From Linanthus parryae (Eukaryota; Streptophyta; Magnoliopsida; Ericales; Polemoniaceae), in assembly GCA_023055425.1 (NCBI GenBank), contig JALGPY010000013.1, positions 14,545,735-14,609,734 on the forward strand: DNA of 64,000 nt, written 5' to 3'. The notes below the pieces were generated by a model. The model saw only the letters and a program-made list of their open reading frames with translations. It did no database searches and was not told the DNA's origin. The position numbers and the translations under genes are program-made. Shown here one piece after another: positions 1 through 8,052 of the stretch; within the stretch, counting starts at the first letter, position 1, and each line of letters opens with the position of its first letter.

Positions 1-260
1 TCCCGTTGTTTCCGAAGCTCGTTCCATGCCTCCTATCAACTGATTAGCATCCGTTCCTTCCAATACAACATGAACAAACATACAAAGTGATTATATTTGA
101 CAAATAACAAAGAAATATGCTAGAAAACGCCCGTACTAACAATATAGCACCTGGTGAGCAACAAGTGATAAAACGACTCATAATCTCTAACATTGGTCTC
201 AAATTACTCTCCAATACCTATTAACATATGGTAAATTCTAAATAATTATAGCTACTAAAA
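1..260 (-). mobile_element. Fragment of gypsy family H LTR
   Basis: About 240 bases align on the same strand with 56802-57050, inside the left LTR of gypsy element H. Shared words include GCATGAACAAGCATACCAAG-like and GATTATATTTGACAAA stretches, in the same order. The fragment is cut by the window start and loses similarity before the copia fragment at 300. It contains no coding sequence. It is oriented like H (minus) and represents the U3 side of the LTR. It is a separate, more diverged copy, because several indels distinguish it from the copy at 56.8 kb. Confidence 0.7.
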
Positions 261-299
261 GGCGCTATCAGCTTGTTAAATTTCCTGCAGAAGGAAGAT

Positions 300-700
300 A
301 GTCAACTACAAGTGGCAAGTAGCACGATGGTTTAGTCAGAAAGAGGGAGTTGATTACAACAAGATTTTTTCACCGGTGGTCAGACATACTTCTATTTGGG
401 TGCTACTAGCTTTAGTGGCACACCACGAACTATAGCTTGAGGAATTAGATTTCAAGACAACTTTCCTACATGGAGAGTTGGAAGAAGAGATATACATGAT
501 CAAAACGGAGGGGTTCCAAGTTCCCGGAAGAGAGAACCACGTGTGCAAGCTGAAGATATCTCTTTACAACTTACGCAGTCACTGAGGAAATGGAACAAGA
601 GGTTTGACAGCTTCATGTTGAAGTTTAGTTACCACAACTGTGAGTATTATTGCTGCGTGTATCACAAAAAGGTGCGAAGTGGATCACGTATCAAGGATTT
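300..700 (+). pseudogene. Ty1/copia reverse transcriptase fragment
   Basis: Translation gives a degenerate piece of the copia RVT_2 domain. It reads from a KARLVAKGFSQKEGVDYNK-like block, through a FKTTFLHGELEEEIYM block (normally LDVKTAFLHG...), to a VCKLKISLYNL block. After a frameshift near 580 it continues with a WNKRFDSFMLK-like block and a CCVYHKK block. The YVDD catalytic block is absent. The fragment does not share the lineage-specific wording of the Sirevirus or of element B, so it comes from another copia lineage. It is a dead remnant with no LTR of its own in view, lying between a gypsy LTR scrap and Sirevirus fragment A. Confidence 0.75.
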
Positions 701-862
701 GAGGCATGGTTAGTTTGACTTGTCCATTGAGTTTGAAAAGTTCAAATCCTTGATGGTTTAGAAACTTGACTTTCTTATCTAGGGATTAAATCTAGAAAAG
801 GTGCCATCTATTGAGAGTAGGGAAAACAACATTGACTCTGACATGGTTATTAGGGAAGCATT
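701..862. other. Unassigned spacer before Sirevirus tail
   Basis: No domain can be recognised. Its last part reads into the lysine/glutamate-rich stretch that precedes the Sirevirus env-like tail, so some of it may be degraded env-like sequence. Confidence 0.3.
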
Positions 863-981
863 GAAGAAATAGAAGAAGAAGATGAAGAAGAAGAAGAAGA
901 AGAAGAAGAAGAAGAAGAAGAAGAAGAAGAAGAAGAAGAAGAAGAAGAAGAAGAAGAAGAATAAGAATAAGAAGAAGAAAG
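863..981 (+). repeat. (GAA)n microsatellite
   Basis: About 35-40 nearly uninterrupted GAA/AAG triplets, with GATGAA and ATAAGAATAAG interruptions at the ends. It lies inside the degraded env-like region of Sirevirus A, where it would encode a charged Glu or Lys run depending on frame. It probably grew from an acidic, lysine-rich coding stretch like the one that follows it. Confidence 0.95.
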
Positions 982-1016
982 TGCCAATTGTTCTTACTTC
1001 AAAAGATTTTTTTTAG

Positions 1017-1322
1017 CAAAGTAATGATGAAGCTGATGGTGAAGGAGTTGGTGAGAAATTTGATGAGAGAGTTATTGAGGAAGTTGCTATAGAAGTTTGT
1101 GATGACACTACTGTTAATGAAGAAGTTGTTGGTGATGTGGATGTTAAAGATGATCCTGCAGATGCTGAAGAGAAATCTTGTGATGATGAAGCATCTAGAG
1201 ATGAGGAAACAGCAGACGAAGAGCAAGAGAAAGCTAATACTGTAAAAGGTAAAAGCAAGGAGAAGAGAAAGGAAAAGGAAGGAAATAAAACAACCAACAA
1301 GGATGCTGATGTCGAAGACTGA
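1017..1322 (+). pseudogene. Sirevirus A env-like gene, acidic C-terminal tail
   Basis: An open stretch after an in-frame TAG at 1014 encodes a strongly acidic, Glu/Asp-rich tail ending in Lys-rich and Asp residues, with a stop at 1320-1322. The C-terminal part of the env-like gene in Sirevirus J (12420-12617) has the same composition. Position also supports the call: it is followed by a short 3' region, two polypurine tracts and an LTR, exactly where Sireviruses carry their extra gene downstream of pol. The rest of the gene is missing or reduced to the GAA repeat. There is no transmembrane segment in what remains. The protein's function is unknown; the env-like name reflects position only. 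Confidence 0.6.
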
Positions 1323-1711
1323 GCTTCAAAGTCTTGAAACTTTCTATCTTCTTTCTATTTACTTATTTCTTATTCCTTATCAAAGCCTTGAAGTGTGCTT
1401 TAATTTAAGTTTCTATGTTTTATTTCCAATACTCTGAACAAGATCCTACATTTCTCTTACTCTTTTGATGAAAGTCAAAATGGGGAAGAGACATGTGCTA
1501 AGTTGTAGGTGCTGGATTCTGTGTAATAATATTGTTTTTTGGATGCTTTAGGATGTTTTTATCTATTTTAGTAAGCTTTGGGGTATATTACTTTTAAATC
1601 TGTGTTATGTGTTTCAGATTCACTTATGTAAATCTGCTGGATATTAATGGCTAATGAGTTGCAGGATGTGCAAGCAAGAATATTTGTTTTGTCTTTTATC
1701 AAGGGGGAGAC
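1323..1711 (+). other. Sirevirus A 3' region with polypurine tracts
   Basis: This corresponds base for base in layout to 49073-49522 of Sirevirus G: a CTCTGAACAAGATCCTACAT-like block, then a first purine tract (GTCAAAATGGGGAAGAG, about 1475-1492). The second tract, ATCAAGGGGGAGAC, sits immediately before the LTR and would prime plus-strand synthesis. More than one polypurine tract upstream of the 3' LTR is a known Sirevirus trait. Confidence 0.75.
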
Positions 1712-3873
1712 TGATAATTCAATCCCTTTGAATTAATGATGTGTATAAAATCAGAGGGAGTTTGTACTTGAAGACGACGAAAGACAAATATTATTAAGAG
1801 ACAGGATCATAGCTCCAAAGCTTTGAAGTTCAGCTTTGCTTATGAACTTGTTATTTTCTAACAGATTTCTGTATTGCAGGACATGCATTGGATTGAATTG
1901 GTTTAGAAGCCTTTAAAGTTTCTCGTACAAATATTCCTTAATCCATATATTGTGATTCTAATGCTAACAGTTTGTAAAATTTAATTGCTTCAAGGATTAG
2001 TGTTAGTTTGGCAAAATCTTTGAAAGGCAACCAAAGCTCAGGGGGAGGATGCCCTTGGCCCTCTCCCTTTGAATTAATGAGGTGTATAAACTCAGGAAGA
2101 GTTTTTACTTTGAAAATGACGTAAGAAAAATATTCTTAAGAGAAAGGATCAAAGCTCCAAAGCTTTGAAGTTCAGCTTTGCTTATGAACTTGTTATTTCC
2201 TAACATATTTATGTGTTGCAGGACAGGAATTGGATTGAATGTGTTTATAAGTCTTTAAAGTGTCTCTTACAAATATTCTTTAATCCATTGTGATTCTAAT
2301 GCTAACAGTTTTTACAATTTGATTGCTTCAAAGATTAGTGTTAGTTTGGCCAAAGCTTTGAAAGGCAACCAGAGTTCTGGGGGAGGATGCCCTTGGCCAT
2401 CTCCCTTTTAATTAATGAGGTGTATAAACTCAGGGAGAGTTTGTACTTTGAAAATGACGTAAGACAAATATTCTTAAGAGAAAAGATCAAAGCTCCAAAG
2501 CTTTGAAGTTCTGCTTTTCTTATGAACTTGTTATTTTCTAACAGATTTATGTGTTGCAGGACAGGCATTGGATTGAATGTGTTTATAAGTCTTTAAAATG
2601 TCTCTTACAAATATTCTTTAATCCATATATTGTGATTCTAATGCTAACAGTTTTTACAATTTGATTGCTTCAAGTATTAGTGTTAGTTTGGCCAAAGCTT
2701 TGAAAGGCAACCAAATCTCCAAAGCTTTGGAGGCTGCCCTTGGTCCTCTGCCTGTTACTTTTGTGGCGAACTGATTCATTGTGCATATTTATTTAGCTAT
2801 TTGTGTGATTTGACTTTTTATAAGTCATAATCTTATGATTAATCTTTATTTGGTGAAGTTTACAGGTTACTTATATTGAATTTACTCTGAAGCAGAAATA
2901 TATCTAAGTTTATTAATTTAAAATGATTTTCCAAACATATCAGTATATTGGTGCTATATTATCTAGATTTTGTTCGATCTTGTGATTAACTTTTGCAAGT
3001 TTGTTCGTTGTTCAAACCTGCCTAACAAAATCAATTTTACTATTCAAACATAGTTCTTGAAAGAAGCTGTTGAGAGTTGAGGATTTGTAGGAGGTTTTCC
3101 TAAAATTTCTCAAGTTGTTGCTGCAGTTGGTTATAAGACATAATTTGAATTTCGAAGAGCACAGAGTGCTGTTCAATTGAGTTAGAGAAAAAGAGCTTAT
3201 TCGTGGAAGACCTACAACCAACTCTTCATTCATTCATGCAATGATTCAACAACAGAAGATCAATCATTCATAATTCGGAAGAACAATTCTGAGCATTATT
3301 GCTTATCTGTTTTTGTGTTCTTCTTTGTGGTTTCATTCTGTAATTTATTAGAAGTTTATTACCTCACCAACTTTAGTAAGTTAGTTGTTTAAGTGAACAA
3401 CAAGAGGTTGCTATTGTTTCACTAGATTGTAGTTGGAACAAGATATGTTTGGAACCACAAGATTTATAAGTGTAAGGTAGTTAACTTAGGCTTTATATAA
3501 AGGGCTAAGTCTTTGATTAATAAGAAATTGTTAAAATCCTTGAGGGATAGTATCCCTCGGGCAGAGAGTATGCCCAATGGTTGTTGAACTTCGTAAGAAA
3601 ATTGTGTTCATCTCTTTATAAGTTTTGCATTTAATTCTTCACAACACAGTGAAGCTCCAAAGCCTGGGGGAATTTCTGCTTCAAAGCTTTGAAGATCCAG
3701 AAATTTTTTAACTTGTTTCAAACTACTTCAAACTTTTCCAAAGCCTTGAGATTCCTTCTTAACTTTGCTTTAAAGTTTCAAAAGGTCATTGTTAGCAAAA
3801 AAATGCATACTCAGTTCAACCCCCCCTTCTATAGTATATAGATCATGTTCTAGACCTGCATTAGACACTTTCA
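1712..3873 (+). mobile_element. Sirevirus A LTR (enlarged by U3 triplication)
   Basis: It starts TGATAATTCAAT directly after the polypurine tract and ends ACACTTTCA, followed by a decayed primer-binding site and the gag start. The end region (an AACCCCCCCTTCT..AGTAT block, then a CATTA..CACTTTCA block) matches the LTR ends at 51045 and 59239. At 2162 bp it is about 640 bp longer than the related LTRs of G (1523 bp) and the solo copy (1506 bp), and a threefold tandem repeat near its start explains the excess. It contains many copies of the CAAAGCTTTGAA palindrome typical of this family. Confidence 0.85.
1726..2745 (+). repeat. Three tandem ~340-bp units in U3 of the Sirevirus A LTR
   Basis: The landmark AATTAATGA occurs at 1731, 2072 and 2410, giving periods of 341 and 338 bp. 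Each unit holds, in order, a GTGTATAAA word, a GCTCCAAAGCTTTGAAGTTC block, GAACTTGTTATTT, a TTGCAGGACA block, a TGTGATTCTAATGCTAACAG block and a TTTGAAAGGCAACC end. The copies differ by scattered substitutions and small indels. The homologous LTRs elsewhere in the window have a single counterpart. Confidence 0.9.
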
Positions 3874-3912
3874 AATGATATATGAGTATAAGTATCTAAC
3901 CATCTTGTGACA

Positions 3913-4207
3913 ATGAGTTATGTTGGTGATGGAGGATTCTCACAAGGAAGAGCATCCATTAGAACGCCATTGTTCAGTGGTGACAATTTTGTGCATTTGA
4001 GAGCATTGATGAAGATGTTCATCATAGATCAAGACATGGAGCTGTGGTCAATCATTCTCAATGGTCCCTATGTGTACTATACTACTTTAGATGGGATCAG
4101 AACTGTCAAAACTGAACAAGAGGTATCATAGAATTATAAAGCTATGAACTTGTTATATTGTTCTCTTAGTGCAGATGAGTTCAAAATAATATCCAACTGC
4201 AAAAGTA
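3913..4207 (+). pseudogene. Sirevirus A gag, N-terminal fragment
   Basis: Translation from ATG at 3913 reads MSYVGDGGFSQGRASIR and continues through FSGDNFVHLRALMKMFI and MELWSIILNGP. This closely matches the gag start of Sirevirus G at 51097 and of J near 19525. It is the start of the copia UBN2-type gag domain. An in-frame TAG at 4129 breaks it. Homology continues out of frame (an ALNVLYCALSADEF-like block) until about 4207, where it stops abruptly at unrelated sequence. The start was chosen by identity with the other two gag starts. The structural protein would coat the RNA, but this fragment cannot do so. Confidence 0.85.
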
Positions 4208-4316
4208 CAAATCCTGCTTTCAGCGACCAGCTTTATTCCGACAACTAAGATTCCTTTTATTGACAGCAGTATAAACAGTCGATTTGTACTAGCAAAAGTA
4301 CAAATTCTGCTTTAAG
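4199..4316. repeat. Short TIR-like insertion flanked by direct repeats
   Basis: AGTACAAATC (4204-4213) is answered by its reverse complement GATTTGTACT (4281-4290), and GCAAA lies on each side (4199-4203 and 4292-4296). The downstream direct repeat goes on to copy AGTACAAAT and CTGC. This looks like a miniature inverted-repeat element of about 87 bp or its remnant, marking the broken end of Sirevirus A. The terminal repeats are short, so chance similarity remains possible. Confidence 0.35.
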
Positions 4317-4559
4317 ATTTTTTAAGAGCAACTGTGATTCTATCGTGGGAACACGAAAAGTCATCCAATATCCAAAATTTATTAATGACGTGCGGTATTG
4401 TCACCAACAAATCTAAACACAAGTGTGACCACACTTTTGGGCATAAAATCAAAATTTGCTAAATTTTGGGGAGGGAAATGAAATCTCACCAAATGTTGAA
4501 TGAAAAATAAAATCCAATCAAAAAATTAAATTCACATATCTTCTCACGTATCCCCTCGC

Positions 4560-4645
4560 CATTACTCCACCCTTTCGGCCTCCATACCGATTACACATGA
4601 ACCCTAGCTAGCTCGCCATTCCGCATATTCCACACTCGCCACCAC

Positions 4646-4691
<46 letters not shown>

Positions 4692-4900
4692 ATGCACGAC
4701 CGTGGTCCTCTCGGCACCACCGTCTCTCTGTCGTTTCCTTTTCTAGCTGGTTCAAATATGCAGAGCATGGAGGTTTGGTGCAGGAAGATCCTTCACAAAC
4801 ATCTGTAATAAAATGTACTGGTCGGTCTCTTTCTCTCTCTCTCACTCTCTGAGTTTGGGTTCTGAGTTTCATGAGCTTTCAATTTAGGTTCTGAGTGGTC
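4560..4900 (+). promoter_or_regulatory. CT-rich, promoter/5'-leader-like segment
   Basis: A pyrimidine-rich stretch contains a telo-box-like AACCCTAG near 4602-4609, a pure (CT)n run at 4650-4689 and further CTCTCT blocks at 4827-4850. Such composition is common around transcription starts and 5' leaders of plant genes. It precedes the RNA-like repeat cluster and a possible terminal exon, all on the plus strand. I see no clear TATA box at a convincing spacing and no long reading frame. The promoter role is inferred from composition and position only. Confidence 0.3.
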
Positions 4901-5391
4901 GCTTGAGCTCATATCTAACAAGCCCTTTTCATTTCTATGATTAAAAGGAGCCCTTTTAATGTGATACCTGTATTTTTAGGCCAAAATCCATATTTCATGC
5001 TTCTAAATTCTATGTGTTTTAATTTTACTGTAATATCTGCAAATAGTTTTAAGTATGGGTAAATCCTGTGTTCGGATCTGCTGAGTGTAGAATGTGGTTT
5101 TACATTACTGTATGTGAAGCTAAAATTCTCTCTCACATGATCAAGTGATTACTATTAACTGACTGGAAAGTGTTTGTCCGTGGGCTGAATGATATTTATA
5201 AGCGGCCAGATACTATAGGAAATGTCTGTTTTAATGTGTTATAATTTGGCTAGTTGAATGTGATGTGGATGAATTTGATGTACCTGAAAATGTGAATGTC
5301 TCCCAATTTATATGTACCATATGAAGTTATTAAGTATCTTGTGTCATTGCTGCCAGTTGATAATTTGATGTGTCCAAACTTTCAGCTGTGT
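4901..5391. other. Spacer, nothing recognised
   Basis: AT-rich sequence without a credible reading frame, transposon similarity or repeat. It could be intron sequence if the island is one transcription unit. Confidence 0.4.
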
Positions 5392-5530
5392 AAGAGGCCG
5401 TGATGATATATCTATCGAATTCACTCATTGAAGCCGTTAGAGTGTAATAGCATGGAGACAAAATTATTTTTTGCAGCTTGTTGTTATCATCTCTTATTTG
5501 GTTTATATGAGTACTGATCTCATCCTCTTC
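5392..5530 (+). ncRNA. C/D-like repeated RNA unit, copy a
   Basis: The unit opens TAAGAGGCC and closes ATCCTCTT, a possible terminal stem. GTGATGA (consensus of snoRNA box C) lies just inside the left arm and CTGA (box D) just inside the right arm, preceded by GAGTA. An internal pair CACTC/GAGTG brackets a variable loop. About 139 nt long, it is one of four similar units (5392, 5540, 6794, 6949). Both boxes are intact here. It is longer than most plant C/D snoRNAs and I do not recognise a known family, so this may be an unusual snoRNA, another structured RNA or only a repeat. Confidence 0.35.
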
Positions 5531-5539
5531 GTGCTCACT

Positions 5540-5690
5540 GAAGAGGACAGTATGATATGGAACGTTCAAATTCAATATTTGTATCCGATGGAGCGTCATG
5601 ATCATATGCATGGCAAGGAAAAACCCTTTTGCAACCTGTGATCAACAATCTCTTATCTGGTTTTCACGAGTACAGATCTGAGCCTATTCC
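5540..5690 (+). ncRNA. C/D-like repeated RNA unit, copy b (degenerate)
   Basis: It follows copy a after only 10 bases. It keeps the outer GAAGAGG...GAGCCTATTCC frame and the ATGCATGGCAAGG and CCTGTGATCA blocks. The box C position reads GTATGAT and the box D position CAGA, so both boxes are damaged. The internal CACTC/GAGTG stem is also changed. Confidence 0.3.
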
Positions 5691-5745
5691 TTCTGTTCAT
5701 TCAATGTTTGTCATGTCCTCTGCTCAACCTCTCTATTAGGCGTGG

Positions 5746-5830
5746 TCATGTGAAGGTTATTCTGACCCGCTGCTAATGATACAAACATTTTTACATGAAA
5801 ACTGACTCCGTGTCCTTCGCATGAACCTGC
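5746..5830 (+). ncRNA. Hairpin unit 1 of the RNA-like cluster
   Basis: The arm CATGTGAAGGTTATTCTGAC pairs imperfectly with a downstream arm containing GTCCTTCGCATG. The loop region contains AATGATACAAACATTT, which recurs in hairpins 2 and 3. The preceding ACCTCTCTATTAGGCGTG has counterparts near 6004 and 6467. This is the most diverged of the three. Confidence 0.3.
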
Positions 5831-6017
5831 ATACGATGAACAGATGAATTTTCAATGAATGTATTTAGTTCATTAATAATTCTGTATATTGGAAAAGGAA
5901 ATTATCCATAAATATAGTAAATAAAAGTGTAGACCTCGTTGTCCTCTTTATACCCATATTTCGTGAAGTCCCCCCTCTCCCATTTGTTATTTCATCCATT
6001 GAACCTCTCTTTCTAGG

Positions 6018-6120
6018 TGTGCATGTGAAGGGCATTTTGACCCGCTTATAATGTTGGAAAAATGATACAAACCTTAGTGCATCTAAACTGGGTCGAAGTG
6101 ACCTTCAAAAGTACTCGTAG
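6018..6120 (+). ncRNA. Hairpin unit 2 of the RNA-like cluster
   Basis: The arm GTGAAGGGCATTTTGACCC pairs with GGGTCGAAGTGACCTTCAA across a loop holding AATGATACAAACC and GTGCATC. The unit is followed by ACTCGTAGACTATAGAGGATGA, split by one base change from the matching flank of hairpin 3. Confidence 0.35.
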
Positions 6121-6483
6121 ACTATAGAGGATGAAAGGTTTGATTTAGTAATGAATGGTAATTCAGTTCCACTCAAATCTGTGTTCGACCGCTTGGGAAG
6201 TCATGAATGATGCATATGTATGAACTATAATAGATATATTAAACAGAATAATGTTGAGCCGTATTTGTAGGGCTCCATAATTCATGATTCTAATTTAAAT
6301 GAGGTGCATTGTCGCAAAAATATCGATTCTTTCCAATATTAGTGGATGGTTAATTACTACTTGGTCATTGATTTGACGAGTATGAGATACTAGTTAACAG
6401 CTTCGTAGGTTGTCACATATATTAGTTTGTTAGAACTTTATTGTGATATATGTTAATTCCTCCGTTGAACCTTTTTTTGTACG
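6121..6483. other. Spacer between hairpin units
   Basis: AT-rich sequence with no reading frame or transposon similarity that I can see. The last 40 bases (TCCTCCGTTGAACC) match the leader of the next hairpin unit. Confidence 0.4.
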
Positions 6484-6583
6484 TGTAGTTGCGAGGGTCA
6501 CTTCCACCCTTCGATAATGTTTCTAAAATGATGCAAACATTTGTGCATCCAATCCATATCAAAGTGGCCTTCGCAACTACTCG
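6484..6583 (+). ncRNA. Hairpin unit 3 of the RNA-like cluster
   Basis: This is the best formed of the three hairpins. GTAGTTGCGAGGGTCACTT pairs with AAGTGGCCTTCGCAACTAC over about 19 positions with two mismatches or wobbles. The loop is about 60 nt and contains AAATGATGCAAACATTT. It is followed by CAGACCATAGAGTATGA, a word shared with the C/D-like units (CCATAGAGTGTGA). The stem resembles an H/ACA half or a plant miRNA-type foldback, but I do not recognise a mature sequence. Confidence 0.4.
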
Positions 6584-6793
6584 CAGACCATAGAGTATGA
6601 AAGGAGAAATTAGCAATATATGTTATTTCAGTATAGTTCAAGTATGTTATGGTTCAGTGCATTAACTGCTTGCCAATTCAGTATATTTCAGTATAGCTAT
6701 TTCCACCATGTTGTCTTCATCTAATATTTTTTTTCATGATTTGGGCCTCTTCATGGTATTATGATGTTCTTTATGCTCACTGCTTGCTCACTG

Positions 6794-6939
6794 TAAGAGG
6801 CCGTGATGATATGGATCGTTGGAATTCACTCTTTGTGGTCCATAGAGTGTGATATGCATGGCAAGGCAAAATCTTTTCGCAGCTTGTGATCATTGATCTC
6901 CTATATATGGTGTTCATGAGTACAGATTTGAGCCTCTTC
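6794..6939 (+). ncRNA. C/D-like repeated RNA unit, copy c
   Basis: The frame TAAGAGGCC...GAGCCTCTT gives a convincing terminal stem. Box C is GTGATGA, but the box D position reads CAGA. The internal stem CACTC/GAGTG is kept, and the TGCATGGCAAGG and GCAGCTTGTGATCATT blocks match copy d. A stray GGGCCTCTTC at about 6745 looks like the end of a further, lost copy just upstream. Confidence 0.35.
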
Positions 6940-6948
6940 ATTCTCACT

Positions 6949-7096
6949 AAAGAGGCCGTGATGATATGGATCTATCGAATTCACTCGATTTATCCCATAG
7001 AGTGTGATATGCATGGCAGGACAAAATCCTTGTGCAGCCTGTGATCATTAATCTCTTACCTGCAGGTTTAATTGAGTACTGATCTGAGCCTCTTTA
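6949..7096 (+). ncRNA. C/D-like repeated RNA unit, copy d (best preserved)
   Basis: AAAGAGGCC and GAGCCTCTTT form a terminal stem. GTGATGA and CTGA are both intact at the expected positions inside it. The internal CACTC/GAGTG stem is kept although its loop sequence differs from copies a and c. Conserved stem with a varying loop is what a structured RNA would show. The segment before box D (GGTTTAATTGAGTA) shares GGTTT and GAGTA with copy a but differs between them, as a changing guide element would. The target is unknown. Confidence 0.4.
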
Positions 7097-7134
7097 GTGA
7101 TTACACTGTAGGATGCACTATTTGTACTTGTTTA

Positions 7135-7200
7135 GTTAAGAAAACGTGATGATATGTATTTAATACACTATATTGCATGCGTGTCAATAACGACTTCAAA
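7135..7200 (+). ncRNA. Partial fifth C/D-like unit
   Basis: TTAAGAAAACGTGATGATAT followed by CACTATATTGCATGCG repeats the first half of the unit, including box C. The 3' half and box D are missing. Confidence 0.25.
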
Positions 7201-7289
7201 TCCCCACCCTTTAAAGAGAATGAGGACCAAGTTCTCTAAAACGACGGTCTCCAATGTATTTGAATGCTCTAGTGGTCATCTCTGATTAA

Positions 7290-7556
7290 GAGGATGAAAA
7301 GGTTGACACACTGAAACTGACTGTATTCCAACAAAGCTTGAAGAATATCAAGTTTGAAGGAAATAGAAGTGTTGAAAGGCTCGTGGAATTATTCGAAGGG
7401 ACGAGTGCATCTGTCAGTTACAAAAAAAAAAAAAAAAAAAAAAAAAGATTTGGGGGGCAAAGGCAAAGGAACCAGAAGAAGCTAGATGATGCATGCTATA
7501 TTTGTTATGCGTTTTGGTTATTATCTATTGTATATGTAGTTGCGACTTGCCTGTAA
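7290..7556 (+). CDS. Possible terminal exon of an unknown gene
   Basis: After an in-frame TAA (7287) and a possible splice acceptor (TCTCTGATTAAG before AGGATG), an open frame runs to the stop at 7554-7556. It begins EDEKVDTLKLTVFQQSLKN, then has a helical GNRSVERLVELFEG segment, a run of eight Lys encoded by the A tract, and a basic RFGGQRQRNQKKLDDA stretch followed by a hydrophobic end. No family is recognised and there is no ATG at its start, so it would have to be a spliced last exon. Position on the same strand just after the RNA-like units would fit an intron-hosting gene. Equally, the A tract may be the tail of a retroposed transcript, with the frame after it meaningless. Confidence 0.25.
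   Translation, partial: EDEKVDTLKLTVFQQSLKNIKFEGNRSVERLVELFEGTSASVSYKKKKKKKKRFGGQRQRNQKKLDDACYICYAFWLLSIVYVVATCL
7422..7446 (+). repeat. Poly(A) tract
   Basis: About 24 consecutive A residues. It could be a homopolymer within coding sequence or a retroposition tail. No flanking target duplication is evident. Confidence 0.8.
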
Positions 7557-8052
7557 CTATTCCTGAAACATATTTTGTAACAGATACTGGACCTCTATAT
7601 ATATATATATATATATATCAACTGATTGTATTGTGACAGAATTGTTGAATTTTTTATTTGAAGGGGGGGGGGGGGGTAGACTTGTTTTGGGGGTGAGTTC
7701 CTCAAACTAATTATTTAGAGAGGTGTGACTATGAAACTTGTATAATTTTGTTATGAAGAGAGGTGGTGGAGAATTAGCAAAACATTGGAAATTTAAAACT
7801 TTAAAGTAATGAAATGTTGTTAATAACTAGGCAAATAAGAGTTCGGTTAAAATTGTCACTCTGACCACCAAATTTGTTAGTGGCTTTGCATCCATCATTT
7901 TTAGCTTTGTAAGAATCAATTCCCTTTTATATATAATAACAACTTTCAATATCTTATGCAAATTAGTATACTGTATATAACTAGGATATTTTAGAAATAA
8001 CAGCATAGATATGAATACACAAAATAAAACCATAGTTAATACAGGGGGAAGG
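7557..8052. other. Gene-free spacer with (TA)n and poly(G)
   Basis: Contains a (TA)n run around 7595-7618 and a run of about 14 G at 7662-7676. Otherwise it is AT-rich with no recognisable feature up to the LTR of element B. The five bases before that LTR are GAAGG; no matching duplication was found at any candidate right end. Confidence 0.5.

Noticed and set aside
6484..6583. Calling hairpin 3 a specific known microRNA
   Set aside because: The stem is good but I do not recognise a mature sequence, and two similar hairpins nearby favour a repeated RNA unit.
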